Below are positions 1 to 5,849 of a stretch of DNA of 7,950 bases, piece after piece. The DNA is taken from contig VGWZ01000087.1 of NCBI GenBank assembly GCA_016873595.1, forward strand, positions 1-7,950. Reading direction: 5' to 3'. A model generated the notes under the pieces. The model worked only from the letters and a program-made list of their open reading frames with translations, did not search any database and was not told the DNA's origin. Source of the stretch: Nitrospira sp. GTDB lineage: Bacteria > Nitrospirota > Thermodesulfovibrionia > Thermodesulfovibrionales > SM23-35. Position 1 is the first letter of the stretch. Each line of letters opens with the position of its first letter. The translations under genes were made by a program, and so were the position numbers.

Positions 1-89
1 ATCTTGTTTGTCAAGGAAAAAATATTAAATCGTGTGCCTATGAAAATTTGAATCAGAAAAATATGAATGTAGAAAAATCAGGTATTTAG
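1..89. other. left edge, no assignable gene
   Basis: On the + strand one frame is open from position 3 to a TAG at 87-89, and another from 1 to a TGA at 49-51. Neither yields a peptide I recognise. The first is in the same frame as the methyltransferase downstream. It could therefore be the tail of an upstream gene, or the methyltransferase N-terminus cut by an amber codon. Nothing here supports a confident promoter or RNA. Confidence 0.3.
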
Positions 90-290
90 CTTAATATCTT
101 TGCTAAAATATGCCTATCACTGTCGAAAACGGGTTTTTCTTTTGAGGAGTCATCAGTTGATTTTCTCGATATCAAGCGTGAGAATCAGGCGTGTTATTCT
201 GTTGAACAGCAGACTGCTTTAGCCGAAATAGATGGCTTTGATAACAAATTAGCAAAATACTTTCACAACAAAATCAAGGTCCAACCGGCA
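90..290 (+). other. in-frame 5' extension of the methyltransferase lacking a canonical start
   Basis: Between the TAG at 87-89 and the TTG at 291 the methyltransferase frame is open for 67 codons and looks protein-coding. It contains GFSFEESSVDFLDIK and then FDNKLAKYFHNKIKVQPAL, which runs smoothly into the conserved start of the annotated protein. No ATG, GTG or TTG occurs in this stretch. An ATG at 110-112 lies in a different frame and would join this one if a single T were missing from the T-rich tract at 134-143, giving about 495 residues. M.AvaI is, from memory, about 480 residues, so a start upstream of 291 is expected. Options are a one-base frameshift (mutation or sequencing error), a rare start such as CTG at 120, or a decayed gene. 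Confidence 0.6.
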
Positions 291-1598
291 TTGACACGGC
301 AGCTTGTCAGTTTTCAGGCCAATAAACCCAGGCCGGTTTATCGTTGGTATAAATACAAAGAGGCTTTTTCTGCATCTCTCGTTGAAATACTCCTATCAAA
401 ATATGGAATTACTTCCGGTAGGATTCTTGACCCCTTTGCGGGAAGTGGTTCCGCTTTGTTCGCAGCAAGCGATGCCGGAGTTAATGCTGACGGTATTGAA
501 TTGCTTCCTGTCGGACATCAGATTATCCTTACTCGAAAATGTTTGGAGAGAGAATTTACACCAGTTGATTTTTCTGCACTTAAACGTTGGGAAACAGATC
601 GTCCTTGGCATCAATCAAAGGTGAGTATACCTCTTCCTGAGTTGCGCATTACAACTGGAGCCTATCCAGAGCAAACGCTTCAATTAATAGAGCAGTATAT
701 GGGAGCTTGGCAAAGAGAAAACGACAGAGTTCAGTCTGTATTACGCTTTGCCTTGTTATGCGTGCTGGAGTCAATTAGCTTTACACGCAAGGATGGTCAA
801 TATCTCCGCTGGGATTATCGTTCAGGTCGCCGGCAGGGAGCAAAGCCTTTCAACAAAGGGGGAATACTGAATTTCGATGAAGCAATATGTGCCAAAATAA
901 ATGAGATTTACGATGATTTAGAGACAGGTGAGGAATATAGAGAACTATTTTCCTCAAAAGGTTTACAGGGGGATATTCGTCTTTTTTGTGGTTCTTGCCT
1001 CGATATAATGCCGACATTCCTTGAGAACTCATATGATGCAGTGGTGACATCTCCACCTTATTGTAACCGCTATGACTATACCAGGACATATGCATTAGAA
1101 CTGGCACTCCTTGGAATAGGAGAAAAAGAGATAAGCAGGCTTAGACAAGAAATGTTAAGTTGTACAGTTGAAAATAGGGCCAAGGATTTATTGAAAATTA
1201 ACCCCGGATGGACAAAAGCCATAGCGGCTGCAGACAGTCAGGAATTGTTGCAGGCTATCCTGTGTTATCTGGAGAAAGAAAAAGCTGAAGGCCGGTTAAA
1301 CAATAACGGCATCCCCAGAATGGTACGTGGCTATTTTTATGAAATGGCATGCATTATTGGTGAGTGTGCACGTGTTTTGAAACCAAATGCCCCATTGTTT
1401 ATGGTGAATGACAATGTGCGCTATGCGGGTGCTAGTATTTCAGTTGATATGATACTTTCTAACATAGCCGAAACTCTGGGATTTCATGTGGAAAATATTC
1501 TTGTTTTACCAAACGGAAAGGGCAACAGCAGCCAGCAGATGGGGAAACATGGTCGAGACCCACTAAGAAAGTGTGTTTATGTCTGGAGAAAGTTATAG
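291..1598 (+). CDS. type II DNA methyltransferase (M.AvaI/M.BsoBI type, probable N4-cytosine)
   Basis: The modification half of a type II restriction-modification system transfers methyl from S-adenosylmethionine to the exocyclic amino group of a base and so protects host DNA. Counting from TTG 291 (435 residues), the SAM-binding motif I DPFAGSG is at 47-53, the motif II acid is E70 in DGIEL, and the catalytic motif IV TSPPY is at 253-257. About 180 residues lie between motifs I and IV, long enough for a target-recognition region, and the order I-TRD-IV is that of alpha-type amino methyltransferases. The conserved segment YRWYKYKEAFSASLV (17-31) is probably not the true N-terminus because coding extends upstream. 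The stop overlaps the next gene's GTG by 1 nt. Partnering with an AvaI/BsoBI-like nuclease suggests a CYCGRG target; N4-cytosine chemistry is inferred from M.AvaI. An N6-adenine enzyme is the alternative on motif grounds alone. Confidence 0.88.
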   Translation: MTRQLVSFQANKPRPVYRWYKYKEAFSASLVEILLSKYGITSGRILDPFAGSGSALFAASDAGVNADGIELLPVGHQIILTRKCLEREFTPVDFSALKRWETDRPWHQSKVSIPLPELRITTGAYPEQTLQLIEQYMGAWQRENDRVQSVLRFALLCVLESISFTRKDGQYLRWDYRSGRRQGAKPFNKGGILNFDEAICAKINEIYDDLETGEEYRELFSSKGLQGDIRLFCGSCLDIMPTFLENSYDAVVTSPPYCNRYDYTRTYALELALLGIGEKEISRLRQEMLSCTVENRAKDLLKINPGWTKAIAAADSQELLQAILCYLEKEKAEGRLNNNGIPRMVRGYFYEMACIIGECARVLKPNAPLFMVNDNVRYAGASISVDMILSNIAETLGFHVENILVLPNGKGNSSQQMGKHGRDPLRKCVYVWRKL

Positions 1599-1600
1599 TG
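1584..1600 (+). promoter_or_regulatory. Shine-Dalgarno and overlapping TAGTG stop/start
   Basis: GGAG at 1584-1587 lies 10 nt before GTG 1598-1600, which shares its first base with the methyltransferase TAG at 1596-1598. Such a one-base overlap suggests translational coupling, making endonuclease synthesis depend on ribosomes finishing the methyltransferase. That order is protective in restriction-modification operons. Confidence 0.6.
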
Positions 1601-2539
1601 GTTAAAAACAAACCGCACCGCAAACATCTATCCGGCAGTTCCGATCTTGTGACTACTTATGAAGAAATCAGAGCCGGCTTCGTCTCATTGGCCCTCGAAA
1701 AAAACCGTAGAGCTACCCCTTTTGTGGAGCAAGCGCGCTCATTGAAAGCGGCTGCATCTCAAGCTAAAACTCCTGCTGATTTACTTGATATTGAGAGCAT
1801 ACAACCTGCACTATTGACAGCTTCAGGCGTGTCAGACAAAGCAATAAATTATCTTCTCTCTCAAGACAAGATGGAAGCAATCCAGGGATTGATAGCAAAA
1901 TATCTTGAGCCCGCAGGAGCAGCCTTTGTTGAGGAATTAGTTTTCAGATTTCTGTTAACAAGGGGGGATACCTTGGGCGGTTCAATGCGAAATATCGGCG
2001 GAGTCATGGGGGAGCGTAAACTGACGCGCGCAACGCTTGCGAACCTTGCGCTTGCAGGAATCCCTTATCAGTGGCTTCATTCTGACAGCAAAGAGTGGAT
2101 AATAGGCAAAGCGGAAGATGCTGATATAGAACTATATCTTACTGCGCTCTGTTGGTCTTTCAAAGGCAGAGATCGTACTATGATTTATAACCGAACGGTA
2201 CCTTTTATAGGGAAAAATATAGATTTGTGCCTTCTTGATTGTAATTCTCAAGAACTGAAAACTGCCTTTACTACTCCAGCTCGCTACGTTGCCCTTGGAG
2301 AACTCAAAGGAGGTATTGATCCTGCTGGAGCAGATGAGCACTGGAAAACGGCAAGAACATCCTTAACTCGTATACGCAAAGCGTTTACTGATAACGGACT
2401 TTTTCCTTATATATTTTTTGTTGGTGCAGCAATTGAAAACAGCATGGCTGAAGAAATCTGGCATCAGTTGGAAGATGGGACGTTGAGCAATGCTGCCAAT
2501 TTGACCAATGCAGATCAAGTTGCGTCTTTGTGTGGCTGA
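1598..2539 (+). CDS. AvaI/BsoBI-family type II restriction endonuclease
   Basis: A 313-residue homodimeric Mg-dependent endonuclease; AvaI and BsoBI (about 315-323 residues) cut C^YCGRG. The match to BsoBI as I recall it runs along the whole length: SLALEKNRRATPFVEQA near 30-46, GDTLGGSMRNI near 123-133 and GELKGGIDPAGADEHWKTA near 234-252. BsoBI's D212, E240, K242 and H253 correspond to D209, E235, K237 and H248 here, with the E-x-K and K-to-H spacings preserved exactly, so the active site looks intact. The GTG at 1598 is chosen because it overlaps the methyltransferase TAG by one base and has GGAG at 1584-1587. An upstream GTG at 1571 would add nine residues inside the methyltransferase gene. 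The tight coupling lets both genes be expressed from one transcript. CYCGRG specificity is inferred from the family. Confidence 0.93.
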   Translation: MVKNKPHRKHLSGSSDLVTTYEEIRAGFVSLALEKNRRATPFVEQARSLKAAASQAKTPADLLDIESIQPALLTASGVSDKAINYLLSQDKMEAIQGLIAKYLEPAGAAFVEELVFRFLLTRGDTLGGSMRNIGGVMGERKLTRATLANLALAGIPYQWLHSDSKEWIIGKAEDADIELYLTALCWSFKGRDRTMIYNRTVPFIGKNIDLCLLDCNSQELKTAFTTPARYVALGELKGGIDPAGADEHWKTARTSLTRIRKAFTDNGLFPYIFFVGAAIENSMAEEIWHQLEDGTLSNAANLTNADQVASLCG

Positions 2540-2540
2540 C

Positions 2541-2728
2541 TGTGCGGTTTATAAAACATTTTTAAAAATATCTCCCAAAACATTCGCTAATACGGTGCAT
2601 AAGGATTACATTCAAATCCCGACATTAATCAGTATTTCTTTTGCAACAAGATCGCTAAGGAGGCGGGATATGAAAAACTTTTTATTGGTCACGCTGAATT
2701 TATCGGAGGTCTCAAACCATTTGATTAA
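2541..2728 (+). pseudogene. possible frameshifted C-terminal remnant of an unidentified gene
   Basis: Two frames give protein-like text that joins if one base is restored near 2620. Frame one (from about 2547) reads TFLKISPKTFANTVHKDYIQIP. The other (from about 2621) reads DINQYFFCNKIAKEAGYEKL and continues with FIGHAEFIGGLKPFD to a TAA at 2726-2728. The rich aromatic and alternating hydrophobic pattern is more convincing than random intergenic translation, and the switch sits at a CCC run. I do not recognise the family. The alternative is chance, since the stretch is only about 60 codons. A Shine-Dalgarno-like AAGGAGG at 2657-2663 before ATG 2670 would give a 23-codon ORF ending at 2741, but in this reading those bases simply encode part of the remnant. 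Confidence 0.35.
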
Positions 2729-2766
2729 TATAACAATATAGTTATACAACAAAATCGTTGTATAAC
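2729..2766 (+). repeat. perfect 10-bp inverted repeat with a competing upstream arm
   Basis: GTTATACAAC (2741-2750), a 6-nt loop, and GTTGTATAAC (2757-2766) form a perfect 10-bp stem. A further TATAAC at 2729-2734 can instead pair with GTTATA at 2741-2746 across another 6-nt loop. The middle arm is therefore shared and the two hairpins exclude one another. There is no U-tract after either stem, so it is not a standard intrinsic terminator. It could be an operator for a dimeric regulator, an mRNA processing or attenuation element 107 nt before the next gene, or a recombination site. No protein is implied by the sequence itself. Confidence 0.6.
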
Positions 2767-2860
2767 GAGACATTTAAGAGAAAAACAGGAAGGTTGTTGT
2801 TCTCTTTTTGTTGATAATCTCAATGATATTTTTGAACGATTTTAAACGGACAATATTTTA

Positions 2861-2866
2861 AAGGAG
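2861..2866 (+). promoter_or_regulatory. ribosome binding site of the DUF6765-like gene
   Basis: AAGGAG sits 6 nt before ATG 2873, which fixes this start. I could not identify a convincing sigma-70 promoter between the hairpin at 2741-2766 and this site. Confidence 0.75.
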
Positions 2867-2872
2867 TTACTT

Positions 2873-3847
2873 ATGCAAAAAGATTTTCATTACTATGTCA
2901 TTTATGCCTTAGCTAAGGAAGCAGGATATGCGGACAATGAAGCTTACATCATAGCCCATTCTTCTCAATACGTCGATGATAATACTGACCGTGAATATAC
3001 CGTAACTGATTCTTCTGACAGAGAATTTTATGTAGGTTTCCCAGATAAAACTGGCAAATCAGGAGAATTTTATTTCCCAATAATAACTCAAGCAGTTGAC
3101 ATTACTTCCTTCAAATTATCTGTGCAGAGATATGTTTTTGCACCTTTCCATTTTATCCCTGGAGATAACAATGTAGAAATTAATGGAAAAAAGAATTCAC
3201 TCTGTACCACAAGAGGATGTAAGAATGCAATAACTTTGGTACAAGATGCAGTTAAGAACAAGGACTTATACAGGATCGGCATAGCTCTTCACACCTATGC
3301 GGATACATGGTCACATGAAAGATTCAGCGCATTCCATGAGGACTGGAATAAAGTGTACAAGTCAGCATTAAAAAGTATACCACCGAACATCGGACATGCA
3401 GAAGTTTTCCATAAACCAGATGAAATTTCTCTTGTTTGGGAGGACAAGAGATTTAAAGAAAAAATAGATAACAGAGAGCGTGCCTTACAAGCGGCAGAGG
3501 AAATTTTTGGGTTTATCAAAAAAGGAAAAAGACAATGGAGTGATGTGAAATCTACCTTTGAGAATATAATGAGTGCTAAGAACTTTGATGAGCGAATTAA
3601 TTTAATTAAAAATATTTATAAAGCGATGCAAGATTATGATGAGGATAAGTGGATCAACGAAGCTTTAATTTTTTCAAGAGATGCATCAGAAATCCCTGAA
3701 TATGACCCTCTTACAGGAAATCCGAAACCAAACAGACCGAGGTTTGTTGATATAGCGGCCAAAGAAATAAATTCTCATTGGTTCAGATTTCAGAATGCTG
3801 CTAAAAAACAACTTGCAATGGTTCTGAATATGGTAGATGCTTTATAA
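2873..3847 (+). CDS. DUF6765-family-like protein, putative metal-binding
   Basis: A 324-residue soluble protein without signal peptide or membrane segments. It begins KDFHYY (H6), followed by AHSSQYVDD (H29, D35, D36), then PFHFIPGD (H93, D98) and HTYADTWSHERFS, where H140, D144 and H148 form HxxxDxxxH. This order of motifs is what I associate with DUF6765 proteins, and the His/Asp pattern resembles zinc-dependent all-helical enzymes of the phospholipase C and S1/P1 nuclease type. A metal-dependent hydrolase role is inference; no substrate can be named. The C-terminal 150 residues are lysine-rich and predicted mostly helical, with no motif I recognise. The gene has its own Shine-Dalgarno and stands alone, 333 nt after the endonuclease and 217 nt before the PP-loop ATPase, so a link to restriction is not shown. 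Confidence 0.75.
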   Translation: MQKDFHYYVIYALAKEAGYADNEAYIIAHSSQYVDDNTDREYTVTDSSDREFYVGFPDKTGKSGEFYFPIITQAVDITSFKLSVQRYVFAPFHFIPGDNNVEINGKKNSLCTTRGCKNAITLVQDAVKNKDLYRIGIALHTYADTWSHERFSAFHEDWNKVYKSALKSIPPNIGHAEVFHKPDEISLVWEDKRFKEKIDNRERALQAAEEIFGFIKKGKRQWSDVKSTFENIMSAKNFDERINLIKNIYKAMQDYDEDKWINEALIFSRDASEIPEYDPLTGNPKPNRPRFVDIAAKEINSHWFRFQNAAKKQLAMVLNMVDAL

Positions 3848-3986
3848 ATCATTAAATGTGATGGCTCTATTAAATGAATCCTGCCCAGGCAGATAGAAAA
3901 CTTCTTCTAAGAAAGAATATAAGCTTTTGGCTTGTCTTATTGTTATTCTTCTCATCAATTCCACTCTATCCGCATTAATGAAATTT

Positions 3987-3995
3987 TGATATAAT
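3987..3995 (+). promoter_or_regulatory. extended -10 promoter for the PP-loop ATPase gene
   Basis: TGATATAAT is an exact TGnTATAAT extended -10 element, with the hexamer at 3990-3995. No good -35 hexamer lies 16-18 nt upstream, which extended -10 promoters tolerate. The predicted transcript start is near 4002, giving a leader of about 60 nt before TTG 4065. The A+T-rich background lowers certainty. Confidence 0.5.
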
Positions 3996-4050
3996 TTTGT
4001 CATCTTAAGAATTATTAAGAAAGAAGATTTTTGAAAAAACAGGAAACATC

Positions 4051-4057
4051 GGAAGGA
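4051..4057 (+). promoter_or_regulatory. Shine-Dalgarno deciding a TTG start
   Basis: GGAAGGA ends 7 nt before TTG 4065. No in-frame ATG or GTG is placed as well, and the PP-loop strand begins only four residues later, so TTG is the supported start. Confidence 0.65.
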
Positions 4058-4064
4058 ACAGGCT

Positions 4065-4739
4065 TTGTCTCTTGAAAAAGTCCTTTTTACGTGGAGCGGT
4101 GGTAAAGACAGCGCTATGGCACTCTATGAACTGAAGAAAAGTAATTGTTATGAAATTGCTTCACTGTTAACCACAATAACAAGAGAGTATGACAGGATCA
4201 GCATACATGGCGTCCGTCGGAACTTACTCGAACAGCAGGCGGATTCCCTTGGCCTTCCCCTTGAGAATGTCTTTATCTCAAAGGACTCTTCGAATGAAGA
4301 ATATGAATCCAGCATGAAGGCTGTACTTGAGAGATATCGCTCAGCGGGTATCTCATCAGTCGCTTTCGGCGACATATTTCAGGAGGATTTAAGAAAATAC
4401 CGTGAGGACAACCTGGCGAAGGTAGGGATGAAAGCGCTCTTCCCCCTTTGGGAAAAGGATACTGCTGAACTTGCTCATGCTTTCATCAATGTAGGTTTTA
4501 AGGCTGTCATCACCTGTGTTGATTCAAAGACTCTCGACAGCAGTTTTGTGGGAAGGGCTTTTGATAAGAAGTTTCTCTCTGAACTTCCTCCCGGCGTTAA
4601 TCCCTCCGGTGAGAACGGAGAATTCCACACATTTGTTTATGAAGATCCGATATTTCGGAACAAGATCGTGTATGGTAAAGGAGAAGTTGTTCTCAGGAAT
4701 GAGCGTTTCTGGTATTGTGATATTATGCCTTTTGAATAA
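4065..4739 (+). CDS. Dph6-family PP-loop ATPase (diphthine--ammonia ligase homologue)
   Basis: A 224-residue cytoplasmic adenine-nucleotide alpha hydrolase of the Dph6/MJ0570 family (COG2102 type). The PP-loop SGGKDS, which binds ATP pyrophosphate, is at 11-16 after the beta strand KVLFTW. The family motifs FGDIFQEDLRKYRE (101-114) and GENGEFHTFVYEDP (182-195) are intact. Length is normal for the single-domain form. In eukaryotes and archaea Dph6 amidates diphthine on elongation factor 2. Bacteria lack diphthamide, so the bacterial reaction is unknown, probably an ATP-dependent amidation or adenylation. The gene starts at TTG with a good Shine-Dalgarno and its own extended -10 promoter. The downstream SprT-like fragment begins 82 nt later on the same strand and could share the transcript. 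Family assignment is strong; role is open. Confidence 0.9.
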   Translation: MSLEKVLFTWSGGKDSAMALYELKKSNCYEIASLLTTITREYDRISIHGVRRNLLEQQADSLGLPLENVFISKDSSNEEYESSMKAVLERYRSAGISSVAFGDIFQEDLRKYREDNLAKVGMKALFPLWEKDTAELAHAFINVGFKAVITCVDSKTLDSSFVGRAFDKKFLSELPPGVNPSGENGEFHTFVYEDPIFRNKIVYGKGEVVLRNERFWYCDIMPFE

Positions 4740-4801
4740 TAAAGAGGAATTATACAATACAATTATTTTAGCTTTCCTGCTCAGTAACCTGTGGTAAACA
4801 A

Positions 4802-4820
4802 TCTGAGGAAATCACTCAGA
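4802..4820 (+). promoter_or_regulatory. small hairpin covering the ribosome binding site of the SprT-like fragment
   Basis: TCTGAG (4802-4807) and CTCAGA (4815-4820) can pair over a 7-nt loop. The only Shine-Dalgarno-like bases, GAGGAA at 4805-4810, lie partly in the stem and 11 nt from ATG 4822. The stem is short, so this is a weak call. Confidence 0.25.
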
Positions 4821-4821
4821 A

Positions 4822-5076
4822 ATGCCCTTTAGATACTATTCACGTCTGACAGCCAGTCAGAAGCGGGTCTATGACAAGAGCGATGAGGTCACTTCGGTTG
4901 TTATTCCAAAAGCTTCTGAACTCTATCCCGTGGTTCATGCGATAGAGGCAGCACTCTTCAGGGAAGACAAAGGGGAGATAGAAATCTTCTGCCAGAAACT
5001 TGTCTCATCACTCACAGCACGTCTGAAAACACCTCCGGTCAGGATAAAGGTGCTCGCTGTCCGGCCTCAAATTTAA
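4822..5076 (+). CDS. truncated N-terminal fragment of an SprT-like metallopeptidase-domain protein
   Basis: The 84 residues start MPFRYYSRLTASQKRVYDKS and end KTPPVRIKVLAVRP followed by two residues and a stop. I recall this as the N-terminal third of a family of about 170-200 residues from Geobacter-like and Nitrospirota-like genomes, in which the text after VLAVRP continues into a region with a zinc-binding HExxH helix. That catalytic part is absent here. The frame closes exactly where a candidate REP-like element (5069-5095) begins, so the gene was probably cut by insertion or recombination there. The remnant may still be translated but should have no peptidase activity. Recognition rests on memory of the family, so an independent small protein remains possible. 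Confidence 0.6.
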   Translation: MPFRYYSRLTASQKRVYDKSDEVTSVVIPKASELYPVVHAIEAALFREDKGEIEIFCQKLVSSLTARLKTPPVRIKVLAVRPQI

Positions 5077-5095
5077 GGGGACGGTTCTATTTATT
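5069..5095 (+). repeat. candidate REP-like intergenic element
   Basis: The segment centred on AAGGGGACGGTTCTATTTAT resembles short repeats that I recall being scattered between genes, often next to REP-associated Y1 transposases, in Nitrospirota and deltaproteobacterial genomes. Only one copy occurs in this window, so its repetitive nature cannot be shown here. It lies exactly at the point where the SprT-like frame ends. Confidence 0.4.
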
Positions 5096-5102
5096 GGAAT
5101 TT

Positions 5103-5135
5103 TCATGACTCTTCTGACTTCATAATCATCCTCCT
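5103..5135 (-). pseudogene. Shine-Dalgarno plus first six codons of a lost minus-strand gene
   Basis: On the minus strand a perfect AGGAGG (5135-5130) lies 6 nt before ATG (5123-5121), followed by MKSEES and a TGA at 5105-5103, immediately before the candidate REP-like element. A consensus ribosome site with ideal spacing leading into a six-codon frame suggests that the rest of a gene was removed at the element. Chance is possible for so short a signal. Confidence 0.3.
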
Positions 5136-5180
5136 GTGCTCACTATAGTAATGTAAGTTTGTTTTTGATAAGATTATACA

Positions 5181-5255
5181 ATGATCACGAAAACGGAATA
5201 TGAAAAGATTCAATCGTATGTCACAAAAGACGGGTCGGTTATTTGTGAATCTTGA
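5181..5255 (+). pseudogene. N-terminal remnant of a cupin-domain protein
   Basis: ATG 5181 opens 24 codons, MITKTEYEKIQSYVTKDGS followed by five more residues and TGA at 5253-5255. The TKDGS-x-I segment matches the start of small cupin proteins that normally continue RELMHP and then the beta barrel with its metal-binding histidines. Here the text departs after VI, leaving no barrel. It is in the same frame as the flavodoxin gene, whose ATG lies 3 nt after the TGA. The remnant probably marks a deletion that brought the flavodoxin gene next to a cupin promoter and start. If translated it would act as a short leader peptide. Confidence 0.55.
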
Positions 5256-5258
5256 TTT

Positions 5259-5846
5259 ATGAAAAAGGAAAATAAAACAGCAAAGAGAATATTCGGGATT
5301 GTTGGAAGTCCTCGGAAAAAGGGCAATACACATATCTTAGTTTCCACAATTTTAGACGGTGCAAAGGAAGAGGGAGCCACAACTGAGATTCTGTTCCTCG
5401 GTGACTTAAACATCCGGGAGTGTGATGGATGCCATATCTGCTGGAAAGGGAAACAATGCAGTAAGAAAGACGACATGAATAAGCTCTATCCAAAAATAAT
5501 TCAGAGTAATGTGATTATCTTTGGAACACCTGTCTATTGGTATGGACCAACAGCGTTGATGAAATGCTTTATAGACCGTTTTGTTTACTTTAATTGTCAA
5601 GAAAATAGAGAGAAAATAAGAGGCAAATCTGCAGTGGTAGCAGTTCCTTTTGAAGAAGAAACTCCAAAAACCGCCTCACTTTTAATAAAATTTTTCGAAA
5701 AGAGTCTTCAGTACTTAGAAATGAATTTAATCGCTAAAATCCTTGTTCCCGGAGTTAGTCGGAAAGGAGATATTTTAAAGAAAGAGGACAGGTTAGCTGA
5801 GGGGTATACCCTTGGAAGAAGATTAGCCAGATATCACAAGGATTGA
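5259..5846 (+). CDS. flavodoxin-fold NAD(P)H-dependent oxidoreductase, iron-sulfur flavoprotein-like
   Basis: A 195-residue cytoplasmic flavoprotein of the flavodoxin/NADPH-dependent FMN reductase superfamily. The phosphate-binding loop GSPRKKGNT is at 16-24 and the second FMN-contact motif GTPVYWYGP at 89-97. Between them CDGCHICWKGKQC has cysteines at 55, 58, 61 and 67, a CX2CX2CX5C arrangement that fits the compact 4Fe-4S motif of archaeal and anaerobe iron-sulfur flavoproteins (Isf). Such proteins move electrons between ferredoxins and acceptors such as oxygen species or quinones. The physiological partner here is unknown. No Shine-Dalgarno precedes ATG 5259, so translation may depend on reinitiation after the cupin remnant ending 3 nt upstream. 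The ankyrin gene follows after 14 nt, suggesting one transcript. Confidence 0.85.
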   Translation: MKKENKTAKRIFGIVGSPRKKGNTHILVSTILDGAKEEGATTEILFLGDLNIRECDGCHICWKGKQCSKKDDMNKLYPKIIQSNVIIFGTPVYWYGPTALMKCFIDRFVYFNCQENREKIRGKSAVVAVPFEEETPKTASLLIKFFEKSLQYLEMNLIAKILVPGVSRKGDILKKEDRLAEGYTLGRRLARYHKD

Positions 5847-5849
5847 AGC

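Noticed and set aside
1..51. Open frame at the left edge as a gene end
   Set aside because: Only 16 codons, no recognisable residues, and a competing frame is open to 89.
2670..2741. 23-codon ORF with a perfect AAGGAGG Shine-Dalgarno at 2657-2663
   Set aside because: The purine run is better explained as codons (Lys-Glu-Ala) of the probable gene remnant in another frame, and the 23-residue product resembles nothing.
2741..2766. Integron attC-like site
   Set aside because: The TATAAC/GTTATA ends recall some attC cores, but there is no long imperfect stem, no unpaired bases, no second site and no integrase.
3881..3892. CTGCC-CA-GGCAG palindrome after the DUF6765-like gene as a terminator
   Set aside because: The loop would be 2 nt (or the stem only 4 bp) and no T-tract follows.
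5253..5255. UGA read as selenocysteine, fusing the cupin remnant to the flavoprotein
   Set aside because: No bacterial SECIS-like hairpin is evident right after the codon, and the flavodoxin domain starts normally at its own ATG.
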